Part shown: piece by piece, positions 27,901-36,163 of the stretch | Layout of the letters: each line of letters begins with the position of its first letter | How positions within the stretch are numbered: position 1 is the stretch's first letter | Assembly (NCBI RefSeq): GCF_000948975.2 | Contig: NZ_CP059735.1 | Location: forward strand, 3,410,001 to 3,474,000 | Reading direction: 5' to 3' | DNA: 64,000 bases | Origin: Thalassomonas actiniarum | Lineage (GTDB): Bacteria > Pseudomonadota > Gammaproteobacteria > Enterobacterales > Alteromonadaceae | Program-made: the position numbers and the translations under genes | The notes under the pieces: model-generated | Seen by the model: only the letters and a program-made list of their open reading frames with translations | The model's database searches: none | Told to the model about the DNA's origin: nothing

Positions 27901-28455
27901 ACGCCCGGCAGTATCGAGCAATACCGCTTCCCGGCTGAACCACCAGTCACAATTTTTTGTACCGCCCACCCCCTTTACCGCAGGTTCACCTAACTGGCCG
28001 GCCAGGGGGAACTCTAAACCCGAATTGGCCAGCAAAGTGGTTTTACCGCAACCCGGCGATCCTATGATCATATACCAGGGTAAACGGCTGAGCAGTTGCT
28101 GCCCGCCGGTATTTTTATTAATCAGGGTAAAAGCCTGGCTAAATTTTTCTTTGAGCTCAAGGGCTTCGGCATCTTTATCTGCCTGATCCTGTCCGTCCCC
28201 GGCCAGCGCCTGATTCAGCTGCTGCTCCTTTTTTTTCTCTTGATGGTAGCGATAAAAGCTGCTCACCGCCCAGATCAGCAGTATTAATAAAATCACTAAG
28301 AAACGCTGTGAAGGCTGGTATAAAGGATAGTAACCGGCAAAGGCAATATAGGGGCCGGCAAACCAGATGATCACGGATAAGCAAATAACCAGCAGCAAAG
28401 GTGTAAACCAGCTCAGGGTGAAGAGTTTTCTTATTGCCGATTTTACTTTCGCCAT
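24979..28455 (-). CDS. tssM: TssM (IcmF), T6SS membrane-complex protein
   Basis: The largest part of the TssJLM envelope complex that fixes the T6SS to the cell wall and guides the tail. At 1158 residues it is normal for the family. Visible features: two N-terminal TM helices (about 15-40 and 51-67), a cytoplasmic GTPase-like domain with Walker A GSPGCGKTTLL at about 132, and a DTAGRY Walker B-like motif, then LTKTDLL, a third TM near 440-460 (GAFSLAGAITLLLVAGWYF) and a long periplasmic domain ending in the C-terminal IcmF region that binds TssJ. It overlaps tssL by 13 bases and tagF by 4. Confidence 0.96.
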   Translation of the reverse strand: MAKVKSAIRKLFTLSWFTPLLLVICLSVIIWFAGPYIAFAGYYPLYQPSQRFLVILLILLIWAVSSFYRYHQEKKKEQQLNQALAGDGQDQADKDAEALELKEKFSQAFTLINKNTGGQQLLSRLPWYMIIGSPGCGKTTLLANSGLEFPLAGQLGEPAVKGVGGTKNCDWWFSREAVLLDTAGRYTSRDSHSELDRAAWEQFLALICKFRKKPINGVLVAIGVDELLTANPGGLNEQINAARQRVSELNACFGVKLPVYLLLTKTDLLPGFSEFFESYGYREREQVFGLTFTGTGSGVMSEFEQAFAALTHSLCHQQWRRMEQERDSGRKKSIYLFSHQVAALKNALKELVTAFCHEDDFTRGGIVRGLYFTSGTQHGAPIDNLLANVATSLGLNAKNTLSFPLEARSYFIKNLLQDLVFKEANAFGVFTAYEKRKKRLLTGAFSLAGAITLLLVAGWYFSYQDNKAMIRQTDQQLLSWLKQYQHSGQEAMTVPLGLQPLNQLENMLASLKAHQGGFYQLGLGQAGALYDAVNESYQRLANVIVMPWVKTLFESQLTRSNVDTGVIFQNLKAYLMLDRERDRDIDFLTAQTTLSWQQQNRLSKEQLNALLNHFQHVLREPGLRVNLDQQVITRAQNKLKQSQLADLYYHQFKQDYLGNTSFMLSMADIAGPAWQDVFAAPPQPEKVLSLFYSREFFDKTDQELLEAFLHDNGRYSWVLGDQEQEPDFRRLKSDIMDLYTRDYIKAWKSLLGQLHIDAFTELSRGIRALESASGSHSPFIYLLNTLELNTRLSKPGLMDKTQKLLDKGFSGESRLRRLADQGAGLGGEKLSPKEQVTQAFATINGVNDEANKLAYQDKLLNALSELFVHLSLLSQQSGQGIVSEAKQEHKPVKGLRTFAVRQAMPLKRWLEQISQETENALWYGASKEVARVWQQSYLQQCQKITAQGYPFMPSARQEILLQDFSTLFARSGLLQRFYDQYLDKLIDNVSVPWRWKGEVPAKLLYSQQALRFFQQANLIRQSYFDISGDNPFVELEFTPVYLDPRVRRFSLNISGQPVTYQFGPPITKKITWPGSRGVEHITLSFTRQDGSEVVHREEGTFGLFRLLASSKVKPLKKNSFQLTFTLDGYQAIYAVASRRRVHPLAIPALAEFVCLERL

Positions 28456-29807
28456 GATGTCAACCCCTTAACCAGCAGCATCACTTCTACCCTGCGGTTG
28501 CGGCTCCTGTTTTCATCACTGGTATTGGCCACCAGCGGCTGACTGTCAGCTACGCCCCGGGCATATATGCGTCCGGGCCGGTCCATCAGGGATGTCAGCC
28601 AGGTTTTCACAGCATTGGCCCGGCTTAGGGAGATACTCCAGTTTGAATCAGCTTTGCCGGTGGAGTCGGTATGACCCACCACCAGCACCGAGCCCTGATA
28701 ACCGTCAAGCAGGGCCTTAAAAGCAAGCTTCTCCGGTAAAAACTGGCTATCCGGCTGCAAACTGCCGCTGGCAAACAGTGCAGCATGCTTTAAACGGATC
28801 ACGACAAAACCTTGCGTCACGTCAACGCTGACCAGACCCTGCCTGATATCCTGTGCAAACAGCCCCCTGACATTATCCAGTACTGCACCGCTATTTCCCC
28901 GCTCCCCGGTTTCCCTGCCAACTTCTGTAGCTCTCTCATTATCGGGAGCCTGCTGTTTTTCCCAGCTGATCAATTCTTGCCAGGCGACATCCGATAAATG
29001 CCGGTATACGGGTTCAACCTGACCGCGTAATAAAAAGAAAAATGAAAAATAGCCGATGGCCAGAATAATGAGCATCAGCGAAAAGAGCAGATAGGGGGAC
29101 TGATACCTGAATGCTTCCCCACCAGCTTCCGTGACCCCTTGCCAGGCAGGGGACAAAGGGCTATTTTCGCCGCGGCGTACTTCAGAGATAGCGGCCACCA
29201 GCTGCTGGTTAATGTTGCTCAGGGTTGCACCGTTATCTTTAGCGATGCGGTATTTGCCGGCAAAGCCCAGACTCAAACAGACATAAATCAGTTCCAGCAG
29301 GTTAATATTTTGTCCCGGCTGTTGCAGCAGCTTGCCCGCTAACAGGAAAAACTTTTCACCGCCCCAGGTTTCATTATGTAATTTAGCCAGCAGGGTCAGT
29401 TGCGCCCACTGGCTGTCATTGCCCCAGGGCGTAGTCAGGACAATTTCATCCACCAGGCAGCACAAGAGATAACGTGCCGTCACTGCCGCTTCCCTGCTCT
29501 CTCCTGCCTGAACCGCCAGGGATTCAAATGCCAGTAACTTGTCTTCTATATCTTGTCTAAGCTGCTCCGCTGTGGTTCCCGGCGCGATAACGGCAGCACT
29601 GCCGACAAAAATTAAAATATCATTCGCCGCAGCCAATAAAGGATTTTCCAGGCTATCAAGGCACAACGGCTGCGTTGCATCCAACCTGGCCCTGACACGG
29701 CGGGCAAAATCAACGCCGGCAATTTGTGTTTCTTCACTGCCCTCGCTCGCCCCCCGCCTTCCCCCCGGATTCGGCATGCCTATGGTATTATCGTCATGGT
29801 TAGACAC
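28443..29807 (-). CDS. tssL: TssL (DotU) with C-terminal OmpA-like domain
   Basis: The inner-membrane partner of TssM that contacts the baseplate. Residues 60-225 form the cytoplasmic DotU domain (ARYLLCCLVDEIVLTTPWGN; a GGEKFFLLAGKLLQQP segment). One TM helix follows (about 233-258). Past it lies a periplasmic OmpA/MotB-type domain (VVGHTDSTGKADSNWSISLS; NRSRNRRVEVMLL), which binds peptidoglycan; only some TssL proteins carry it fused. 454 residues. The gene starts 2 bases after tssK and overlaps tssM by 13 bases. Confidence 0.95.
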   Translation of the reverse strand: MSNHDDNTIGMPNPGGRRGASEGSEETQIAGVDFARRVRARLDATQPLCLDSLENPLLAAANDILIFVGSAAVIAPGTTAEQLRQDIEDKLLAFESLAVQAGESREAAVTARYLLCCLVDEIVLTTPWGNDSQWAQLTLLAKLHNETWGGEKFFLLAGKLLQQPGQNINLLELIYVCLSLGFAGKYRIAKDNGATLSNINQQLVAAISEVRRGENSPLSPAWQGVTEAGGEAFRYQSPYLLFSLMLIILAIGYFSFFFLLRGQVEPVYRHLSDVAWQELISWEKQQAPDNERATEVGRETGERGNSGAVLDNVRGLFAQDIRQGLVSVDVTQGFVVIRLKHAALFASGSLQPDSQFLPEKLAFKALLDGYQGSVLVVGHTDSTGKADSNWSISLSRANAVKTWLTSLMDRPGRIYARGVADSQPLVANTSDENRSRNRRVEVMLLVKGLTSWRK

Positions 29808-29808
29808 G

Positions 29809-31146
29809 TTATCTGGTCCTTACCGCCCAAAGCTCTAATTTCAGGTTGGGAAACTTGCTACCGACATGAATGGCAAGTCCCCCTGATGTTTCCAGGCTTT
29901 GCCAATACTGCCCCTGTTGAACCAGTTCAAAATAAACGGTGCCCTTTTGATAAGGTATTTGCCGGGGAGCCACCGCCAGCGGAGTGATTTGGATCCCCGG
30001 CAACTGGACATTCACCAACTCTTTAATTTCTTCTACTGCACCAAGTTTGACCTGGCCCGGGAAAAACTTCCTTAATTCATCCAGCCCCATGTCCGCACTC
30101 ACCGCCAGCACAAAAGCACTGTTGGTTAACAGCCGCTTATCAGGCAATACAGCGATATTCACCCCGGCTTTGCCGTCTTTTAGCGCTATATTGACGGACT
30201 TTTGTTCAAGTACGGCACTAAAAGAAGCTTTTAGCTCACTGATAAGCACATGAAAACAATCACTTAGCTGCTGGTGATTATAGATAGGCAAATCAGGTGC
30301 TAACTTACCGGCATGGGTAAAGGTGGAAAATTCACCAATAAGCTCAATAAAAAGCAGGTACAGGAAATAAGGGTGAATACAAGGATAAGAGCTGACATGC
30401 ACTAAGCGGGGCAAATAACGGTTCAGGCATAATAACATCAAAAAATCGGATACTTCACTGGCTACCGCCTTGCCTTCCACCGAGACCCGGTTGGCAACGG
30501 CCTCGGCCCGGTGACGGACAACACTTTCAAGCTCCTCCAGCGCACTGCAGATATAAGCACAGCTTTTGATATTGATGGTAGAAGCAATAAAATCATGGCT
30601 AAGCACCACCTTGCCGTCCCCTTTAACTTCCTCCACCCGGGCAAGCGGAATAGAGAGATACTCGGCCCTGTCATCTTTTTCCCTGAGCAGCCTTAAATTT
30701 AATGCGCAGACCTCAACATGATTTTTTTCGGCGTGATCGCAGCTGGTATCTCTTAACGGTATTTCTTCAAGCAAATAACGGCAATAACCGGCTTTTTGCT
30801 GGTCGCGGCTAACTTCGGTATTGCTGGCGTGAAAAAGATACAAGCATAAATAAATGATCTGTCCCCGATCTTGCCCGGTGATTTCCAATGCCGGGGGCAA
30901 GTTGTCCCGATCCGGGATCTCAAAAAAGCTGCCGTCGGGAAAATAACCCGATGCCTTTACCAGACTGACTTTACCGGCATTAAGTAAGGCACTGTCAATT
31001 TCAAGGCTTGCCATTCCCCACATAGGATATTGATAATGACTTTGCTGAGCTTGAATAAGCTGCTCAAAATAACGGGTTTGCTGCTGAAAGTGCTGAGGCA
31101 GCATCAGCATGCCCTCGCTCCAGACCACTCTTTTTTGCCCGGGCAT
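29809..31146 (-). CDS. tssK: TssK, T6SS baseplate-membrane adaptor
   Basis: TssK trimers link the phage-like baseplate to the TssJLM complex. The protein has 445 residues, as usual. The start VVWSEGMLMLPQHFQQQTRY is the family hallmark, and later parts (CLNRYLPRLVHVSSYPCIHP; ISPLAVAPRQIPYQKG-like sequence at about 400) also fit. It is cytoplasmic. Of the baseplate components only this one is present in the window; TssE, TssF, TssG and VgrG are not. It lies 5 bases after tssJ and 2 bases before tssL. Confidence 0.95.
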   Translation of the reverse strand: MPGQKRVVWSEGMLMLPQHFQQQTRYFEQLIQAQQSHYQYPMWGMASLEIDSALLNAGKVSLVKASGYFPDGSFFEIPDRDNLPPALEITGQDRGQIIYLCLYLFHASNTEVSRDQQKAGYCRYLLEEIPLRDTSCDHAEKNHVEVCALNLRLLREKDDRAEYLSIPLARVEEVKGDGKVVLSHDFIASTINIKSCAYICSALEELESVVRHRAEAVANRVSVEGKAVASEVSDFLMLLCLNRYLPRLVHVSSYPCIHPYFLYLLFIELIGEFSTFTHAGKLAPDLPIYNHQQLSDCFHVLISELKASFSAVLEQKSVNIALKDGKAGVNIAVLPDKRLLTNSAFVLAVSADMGLDELRKFFPGQVKLGAVEEIKELVNVQLPGIQITPLAVAPRQIPYQKGTVYFELVQQGQYWQSLETSGGLAIHVGSKFPNLKLELWAVRTR

Positions 31147-31151
31147 AAACC

Positions 31152-31634
31152 TTACTCCCGGATCTGGGCGTTGATGCTTAACTTATTTACCCGGATCAAC
31201 AGCTTGCCCCTGCCAAAAATAGACATCTTCTCCTCCGGTACCGCCACCAGTTGCCGCCAGGAGGCATTTTCAATATCCATAAAGCCGGATACCAGGCCAA
31301 AATATTTCGTGTTTTTGGAAATATCGATTTTAATGGTCTCTGTGCTGCCCGGTTGCACCAGGTAATCGTTGCTTTGGATCAACTCATTGCCTAAACCGCC
31401 AAGATCTGTCGCCAGTAAATCAGTGAAACCGGAATTGGCAAAATTGGCGTCATTGGTCAGCTGAAACACCCTTAATAGTACCGGTGACGGATCACCGGAA
31501 AAGTTGGGATTGATATTTTTGACCGCTTCAATTTCATAAACAAAGCCCCTTTCTTTATCCGCAGGAGAAACACAGGCGGTTAAAAGCAACCAAGAAAAGA
31601 CGGTAATAGAAATGAGTTTGGGTAATATAGCCAT
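31152..31634 (-). CDS. tssJ: TssJ, outer-membrane T6SS lipoprotein
   Basis: The outer-membrane anchor of the type VI envelope complex, which binds the periplasmic end of TssM. The 160-residue protein starts with a lipoprotein signal (ISITVFSWLLLTACVS; lipobox LTAC). The mature beta-sandwich shows family features: INPNFSGDPSPVLLRVFQL near residue 40 and FANSGFTDLLA, and PGSTETIKIDI near residue 97. The stop overlaps nothing, and the start shares one base with the end of tagH, so the genes are tightly coupled. Size and order (tagH-tssJ-tssK) are typical. Confidence 0.94.
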   Translation of the reverse strand: MAILPKLISITVFSWLLLTACVSPADKERGFVYEIEAVKNINPNFSGDPSPVLLRVFQLTNDANFANSGFTDLLATDLGGLGNELIQSNDYLVQPGSTETIKIDISKNTKYFGLVSGFMDIENASWRQLVAVPEEKMSIFGRGKLLIRVNKLSINAQIRE

Positions 31635-33058
31635 TATTTGCTCGACTCCTGATGTTCCTGATTAAGTTTTGACACCTGTTGCTCATAGGCCCGGGCAAAA
31701 TCCTGCCCTAAGAATTCATTAAGGTTCTCAGTGATCTTACTCTCAAGCTGCCGATGAGTAGTTTTATACTGCTGCCAGTATTTTGGGCTGGATAATAAAC
31801 TGCGCAATTTATTGGGAGATGCTGCGGCTGTTTTTTCTATCTGCTGCGGCGACAAAGTCTGTAGTACCTGCTGTAAGGCCGCCTGTAGCCCGGCAACAAA
31901 GGCCATTTCATGAATTTGCAAATCGGTGATCGCCTGGCTGACCGCAGCTTTCGCTTCAAGATACGCGGGCTTTCTGCGGGTAAATAAATGCTCCAATGCA
32001 TCTTGTTTATCGACGGAAAACTTCAGCGGATTATTGGATCTGGGCTGGATGGTGGTCATCGACAGCCTTGAACTTTGCTTAAAGACCGCCCGGCCATTAA
32101 TTAACTTGATAATGCCTGCCGTAGCTTCATTGACAACATCGGCAATATTATCGACAAAGGGCTCGGGGTTTTGCAGCAATTCGGGAGTAAGTGTCAGTCC
32201 CAACTGGCGGCTTAAGGCGGCAACAGCATCAAAGCTGTCATGGCCTTCTTTAACCGGGTCTTTCCCGCCTGTATTGACAGACAAATCAGGTGTACCGTCA
32301 ACAGGAGCCTTTTCAGCATCAAGATCTGCAATACCCTGCTGTTTATTTAAAACATTATCCGGTGCAAGCGCAGCTTCAGATGTTTGTTGCTCGGTTGAAG
32401 CGGTAACGGCTTCGTTGAAATCCCAATCGGTAGGAATTTTCTCCACCGCGACATTATCCGGCTTAAAGTAACCATCGAGCGCGCTATCGGCGCCATCACT
32501 TAAAGAAAGTTCACTTTGTTGATTAACCTCGGGGGAGGTAAAAGCTTGTTCACTCAAGCTCTCCCCTGCAATAGCATCGCTCTCACCGGGAGTTGTCTCA
32601 GCTAAAGGATGAGCACCGTTTAATATTTGCTGAACAGGATCTAGCTCATTATTGATTAATAGCCCCTCATCCCGGGAGATATCGCTGCCCTGGTCTGCCT
32701 GAGCAGTACTTGGTGTAATAGCAGACTTTTCCTCTTCATTGAGCAGAAAATGCAGTTCATAAGGGCCGATAATAACCGCAGTGCTGTTATCGAGTTTTAT
32801 TCTGTTGCCTTTACCTATGGCCTCATCGGCTTCCTTTAACCAGCAACCGTTAGTGCTGATATCGGTAAAGAAAAAGCTGCCCTGGAAGTAATCTATCTGC
32901 GCATGTCTGGAAGAAATAAAACGTTTCGCATCTTCAAGCACACAGGTATTGCCTGCTCCCCTGCCTATGGTCGCTCCGTCTTCACCTATATTGATAACCT
33001 GCGCCGATATTTGAGGCTTTTGGGTATTAACGACGCTCAGTTCTAAAGTGACAGCCAT
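31634..33058 (-). CDS. tagH: TagH, FHA-domain T6SS protein
   Basis: A cytoplasmic phosphothreonine-binding scaffold that responds to the kinase/phosphatase pair in T6SS control. Residues 25-95 form the FHA domain (TIGRGAGNTCVL; ISSRHAQIDYF; STNGCWL), which has the conserved Arg, Ser, His and Asn of phosphopeptide binding. A long acidic, probably disordered linker (about 115-275) follows. The C-terminal part (about 280-440) fits the type VI FHA protein domain, with FKQSSRLSMTTIQPRSNNPLKFS. 474 residues. First gene of the minus-strand operon; its start faces the DUF2169 gene over 279 bases. Confidence 0.92.
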   Translation of the reverse strand: MAVTLELSVVNTQKPQISAQVINIGEDGATIGRGAGNTCVLEDAKRFISSRHAQIDYFQGSFFFTDISTNGCWLKEADEAIGKGNRIKLDNSTAVIIGPYELHFLLNEEEKSAITPSTAQADQGSDISRDEGLLINNELDPVQQILNGAHPLAETTPGESDAIAGESLSEQAFTSPEVNQQSELSLSDGADSALDGYFKPDNVAVEKIPTDWDFNEAVTASTEQQTSEAALAPDNVLNKQQGIADLDAEKAPVDGTPDLSVNTGGKDPVKEGHDSFDAVAALSRQLGLTLTPELLQNPEPFVDNIADVVNEATAGIIKLINGRAVFKQSSRLSMTTIQPRSNNPLKFSVDKQDALEHLFTRRKPAYLEAKAAVSQAITDLQIHEMAFVAGLQAALQQVLQTLSPQQIEKTAAASPNKLRSLLSSPKYWQQYKTTHRQLESKITENLNEFLGQDFARAYEQQVSKLNQEHQESSK

Positions 33059-33233
33059 GGATTTTCCAGCCTAGTTATTCAATCACTGGTGGTAGATGCA
33101 TGAAAAACGACTTGGCCTGATATCCGATATACAGGCCTTTGAAGCCAGAATTGCCGCAAGCCTTAATTGACGTATAAAAGTGGCACTTACCACCCTTTAA
33201 AAATCTAGCACAATATAACAGATCCGCTAGTCT

Positions 33234-33310
33234 AATCAGGTAAATGAACTGATTCATTTTTTAGGCTTTTTCGGCAAAATCTCAGCTAAACTTAACCTGA
33301 TTCAATCAGG
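33234..33310. promoter_or_regulatory. Repeated AATCAGG/CCTGATT half-sites between divergent T6SS operons
   Basis: The 279-base gap between tagH (minus) and the DUF2169 gene (plus) contains AATCAGG at 33234, CTGATT at 33249, CCTGATT at 33296 and AATCAGG at 33304. The last two form a perfect 15-base palindrome 28 bases before the ATG of the DUF2169 gene. Together they look like paired binding sites of a dimeric regulator; no regulator gene is in the window, so this is inference. Confidence 0.45.
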
Positions 33311-33337
33311 CTTACATCACAGTTTACCGGGCAGGTT

Positions 33338-34375
33338 ATGTTACAGCTGGTCAACCACACTCCTTTTACCAGTCAGCTCCTGATCACCACCAATCCTGAG
33401 GGTGAAGATATTGCCGTACTGTGTATCAAAGCCAGTTTCAGCATATTGCCTGAGGTAATGCTGGCACCAGAGCAACTCCCGGTTAAACTCAGCGACGAGT
33501 TTATCGGCGACCCGCAAACATCCAGCCTGTTATATGCAAGCGAATGCCTGTTGGCAAAACCCGGACAGGACATCGTACTTAACGGCAGTGCCTGGTCTCC
33601 CACAGGCAAAGCAGAGTCCGAATTTGACTGCGGTATCAGCATAGGCAAATTTTCAAAAAATATCCGTATCTTTGGCGATCGCCACTGGCATAAGGGAAAC
33701 ATCAGCACACCGGTCCCGGTACTTTCCATGCCCTTGACTTATGAAAATGCCTACGGCGGTTGTCACCACTTTTTACCCGATCAAGAACTGTCACCACAAT
33801 CTGCTGTTTATTATCCGCAAAACCCCATAGGAAAAGGATTTTGCGGACGCAGGAAAAAAAACGACACCCAGGGGCTACCTTTGCCTAACCTGGAAAACCC
33901 GGAAAAACTTATCGCCGACATTCAAGACACAGTATTGCCCTGGAGCCTGGGATATATTCCCGGCCATTGGCCTGCGAGGAAAGAATATAGCGGCACTTAT
34001 GACAGTCAGTGGCAACAACAGCGCAGTCCCTTGTTACCGCTGGATTTTGAGCGAAAATTTTTCCTCGCTGGCGCCTATGGCTGCAACCTGCTCCCCGGAT
34101 CCCTTTGTGGTGGGGAAAAAGTTGAACTTACCAACCTGGCAAAACAAGGCTTGATCACCTTTGTGCTGCCCGAATGTGAATTTAAACTAGAGGCGACCTT
34201 TAACGGTAAAACTTCCCAAGCCAAACTGGCCCTGGAAACCCTGTTATTAGAGCCGGAGCTCAACCGCTTTTGTTTATTGTGGAAAACAGAAATCAACTGT
34301 CATAAAAACCCCCTGCTGTTAAATGAAATCACCATAGCTCTAACCAGGGCTGAGCACTTTTTGGGATTAAGCTGA
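33338..34375 (+). CDS. DUF2169 domain protein (T6SS accessory)
   Basis: A 345-residue cytoplasmic protein of the DUF2169 family, found almost only in T6SS loci next to PAAR-like and effector genes; it is thought to help load effectors or spikes. Family features are visible: NHTPFTSQLLIT near the start and VLNGSAWSPTGKAES at about 87. Later come DRHWHKG, PLTYENAYGG near residue 130 and GYIPGHWPAR. It starts the plus-strand operon with the DUF4150 and TIGR02270-like genes (126 and 6 bases apart). Loading of an effector is known for relatives, not shown here. Confidence 0.88.
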   Translation: MLQLVNHTPFTSQLLITTNPEGEDIAVLCIKASFSILPEVMLAPEQLPVKLSDEFIGDPQTSSLLYASECLLAKPGQDIVLNGSAWSPTGKAESEFDCGISIGKFSKNIRIFGDRHWHKGNISTPVPVLSMPLTYENAYGGCHHFLPDQELSPQSAVYYPQNPIGKGFCGRRKKNDTQGLPLPNLENPEKLIADIQDTVLPWSLGYIPGHWPARKEYSGTYDSQWQQQRSPLLPLDFERKFFLAGAYGCNLLPGSLCGGEKVELTNLAKQGLITFVLPECEFKLEATFNGKTSQAKLALETLLLEPELNRFCLLWKTEINCHKNPLLLNEITIALTRAEHFLGLS

Positions 34376-34500
34376 TCAAGGCAAAACGATATTGTCACAG
34401 CAAAGGCCAAGGTCGCGGGAAATTTATTGCAATCACTCTGGTATAAACGAAGAATCTCTTCTATTGATATACATGAGTCCCAATATTTCGGAACAAACCC

Positions 34501-34881
34501 ATGGGCACTACTGTATACGCCAACGGCAGAGGGGTAGTACACAAACAAAGCGGCGGCATGAGCCTGGTCTTTCCCGATGTCTGTAAAACCCCGACCCCAG
34601 GGGGACCCGTACCGATCCCCTATCCCAATACCGGTAAGGCATCCGATACCAGCTCAGGCACAAAAAAAGTAAAAGTTGATGGCCAGATGGCCATGGTAAA
34701 GGGAGCAAACTATTCCAGCTCCATGGGGGATGAAGCAGGATCCGTCGGCGGCGTTGTCAGCGGCGTCACCAGGGGAAAATGTGAATTTATGCTTTACTCC
34801 TTTGATGTAAAATTTGAAGGTAAAAATGTCTGTCGCCTGGGAGATACGCTGTTTCACAACAAGAAAAATATTATGGGGTAA
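34501..34881 (+). CDS. DUF4150/PAAR-like spike-tip protein
   Basis: A 126-residue PAAR-like (DUF4150) protein. In T6SS these sharpen the VgrG spike and often carry effectors at their C-terminus; this one ends right after the core, so it would need a separate cargo. Sequence features: MGTTVYANGRGVVHKQSGGM near the start, then CKTPTPGGPVPIPYPN, GDEAGSVGGVVSG and CEFMLYSFDVKFEGKNVCRLGD. Cysteines at these conserved places may bind metal as in PAAR. It sits between the DUF2169 and TIGR02270-like genes. Gap to the next gene is 6 bases. Confidence 0.9.
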   Translation: MGTTVYANGRGVVHKQSGGMSLVFPDVCKTPTPGGPVPIPYPNTGKASDTSSGTKKVKVDGQMAMVKGANYSSSMGDEAGSVGGVVSGVTRGKCEFMLYSFDVKFEGKNVCRLGDTLFHNKKNIMG

Positions 34882-34887
34882 ACCGAG

Positions 34888-35949
34888 GTGGCGCCGGCTC
34901 CCGTGATCAAAAGCGTGATAGAAAGCCATTTTGATGAAGCAAGCGATTGCTACGCGGACTTGCTTGGAACAGAAAATACCCGGCAATTCGCCCAATACCG
35001 CCACCAACTGTATCAGCGCCTGATGGCAAACCTCGAAGGCCTGGTTTTAAGCGGGGACTACGGCTGGAGTTTATGCCAACAATCTCTGGAGAACGAGGCT
35101 AACCGCGCCGACGAGCATTTTGTCGTGGCTTTTTTAGCCTTTGAATTCAACGATATCCGTTATGTCAAAAATATGCTTGGCAATGCCTTTATCGACAGCC
35201 GTTTTTTCAAAGCGACTTCAGATGCGCTATGCTGGCACACCTGGCAAAAAGCACAGTTTTGGGCGAATCAATTTAGCCGGTCAGAAAAAATCAATGACCG
35301 GCTTTTAGGTCTGCGGGCATTCAGGTACCACCAAAAACAAGCGCCGTTATCGTTATCCCTGAAGACAGCGGTTGAAACCTGTTTTAACGGCCAGCACAAG
35401 ATCGCCCGGGATTTCTTGCTAACGGATGTGATCACGGATAAAGATACAGAACTGCTGCCGGTGCTCAATCCGTTTATTAACGACGAGCTCAGCACCGGCA
35501 ATTTTAACTTAATTTGCAAATGCATAAGCCTGCAGGGATTTCAACTTATCGACCGGCTGCTGCCCTTCATCAGCCAGCAGAATACCAACCAGGAAAATGC
35601 GGTGGCTTTTGTTTTTTCCCGTATCGCCAAGCCCAAGAGATGCCAATGGCTAAATTTCTTAAAAGCCCACCCTGATGACATCCGGCTATTATTGATTGCC
35701 ATTGGCGCCATGGCAGATAGCCAGTACCTGGACTGGGTTATCAGGCAAATGGACAATCCCGAACATGCCCGTCTGGCGGGTAAAACTTTCAGTTTATTAA
35801 CCGGCATTGACCTTAATGAAAAAGGCTGGACATTAAATGATGCCAGTTTGGACCAGGCTTGGCTGGCTTATGATTTTGACGAAAGTTTCGACTGGCCGGA
35901 TAAAAGCCAGATCATCGCCAATCGCGCCACTTGGCAGAACAATCATTAA
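34888..35949 (+). CDS. TIGR02270-like, HEAT-type repeat protein of the T6SS locus
   Basis: A 353-residue soluble protein. The beginning (VIESHFDEASDCYADLLG, then HQLYQRLMANLEGLVLSG and YGWSLCQQSLENE) fits the TIGR02270 family, which has HEAT-like helical repeats and sits in T6SS loci without a known function. Later helix pairs are visible (DARLL-type pattern, for example PDDIRLLLIAIGAMADSQYL). The start is GTG at 34888, 6 bases after the DUF4150 stop; the purine-rich GAGG partly overlaps it. Its place right after a PAAR-like gene means it could be an adaptor or an effector, but nothing supports toxicity. Confidence 0.75.
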   Translation: MAPAPVIKSVIESHFDEASDCYADLLGTENTRQFAQYRHQLYQRLMANLEGLVLSGDYGWSLCQQSLENEANRADEHFVVAFLAFEFNDIRYVKNMLGNAFIDSRFFKATSDALCWHTWQKAQFWANQFSRSEKINDRLLGLRAFRYHQKQAPLSLSLKTAVETCFNGQHKIARDFLLTDVITDKDTELLPVLNPFINDELSTGNFNLICKCISLQGFQLIDRLLPFISQQNTNQENAVAFVFSRIAKPKRCQWLNFLKAHPDDIRLLLIAIGAMADSQYLDWVIRQMDNPEHARLAGKTFSLLTGIDLNEKGWTLNDASLDQAWLAYDFDESFDWPDKSQIIANRATWQNNH

Positions 35950-36129
35950 CTCCGTCTCTGCCCATTCACATTCCGACGGTATCTTTCCCGGCCTTAACCA
36001 AGAAGCTCCTGAGCTTTCCTCAGCAAATATTTCGGAATCAATCATGAGACGACAAACAGAATATTTCAGGATACAAAAATCCTTGAACTATCATAGCTGC
36101 GAAAATGTAACAAAATAATACAAAAATAC

Positions 36130-36157
36130 TTGCGCAAAACCGGTTGAAAAATATACT
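36130..36157 (+). promoter_or_regulatory. Predicted promoter of the small exported protein gene
   Basis: TTGCGC (36130-36135) and TATACT (36152-36157) are 16 bases apart, close to sigma-70 consensus. Transcription would start near 36164, exactly at the foot of the next hairpin. Confidence 0.5.
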
Positions 36158-36163
36158 ATCGCC

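Noticed and set aside
34300-34548. 82-codon minus-strand frame in the T6SS trio
   Set aside because: Antisense to the DUF2169 and DUF4150 genes; no ribosome binding site, no known pattern.
35837-36118. 93-codon plus-strand frame after the TIGR02270-like gene
   Set aside because: Overlaps the end of the real gene in another frame; the rest is AT-rich intergenic sequence.
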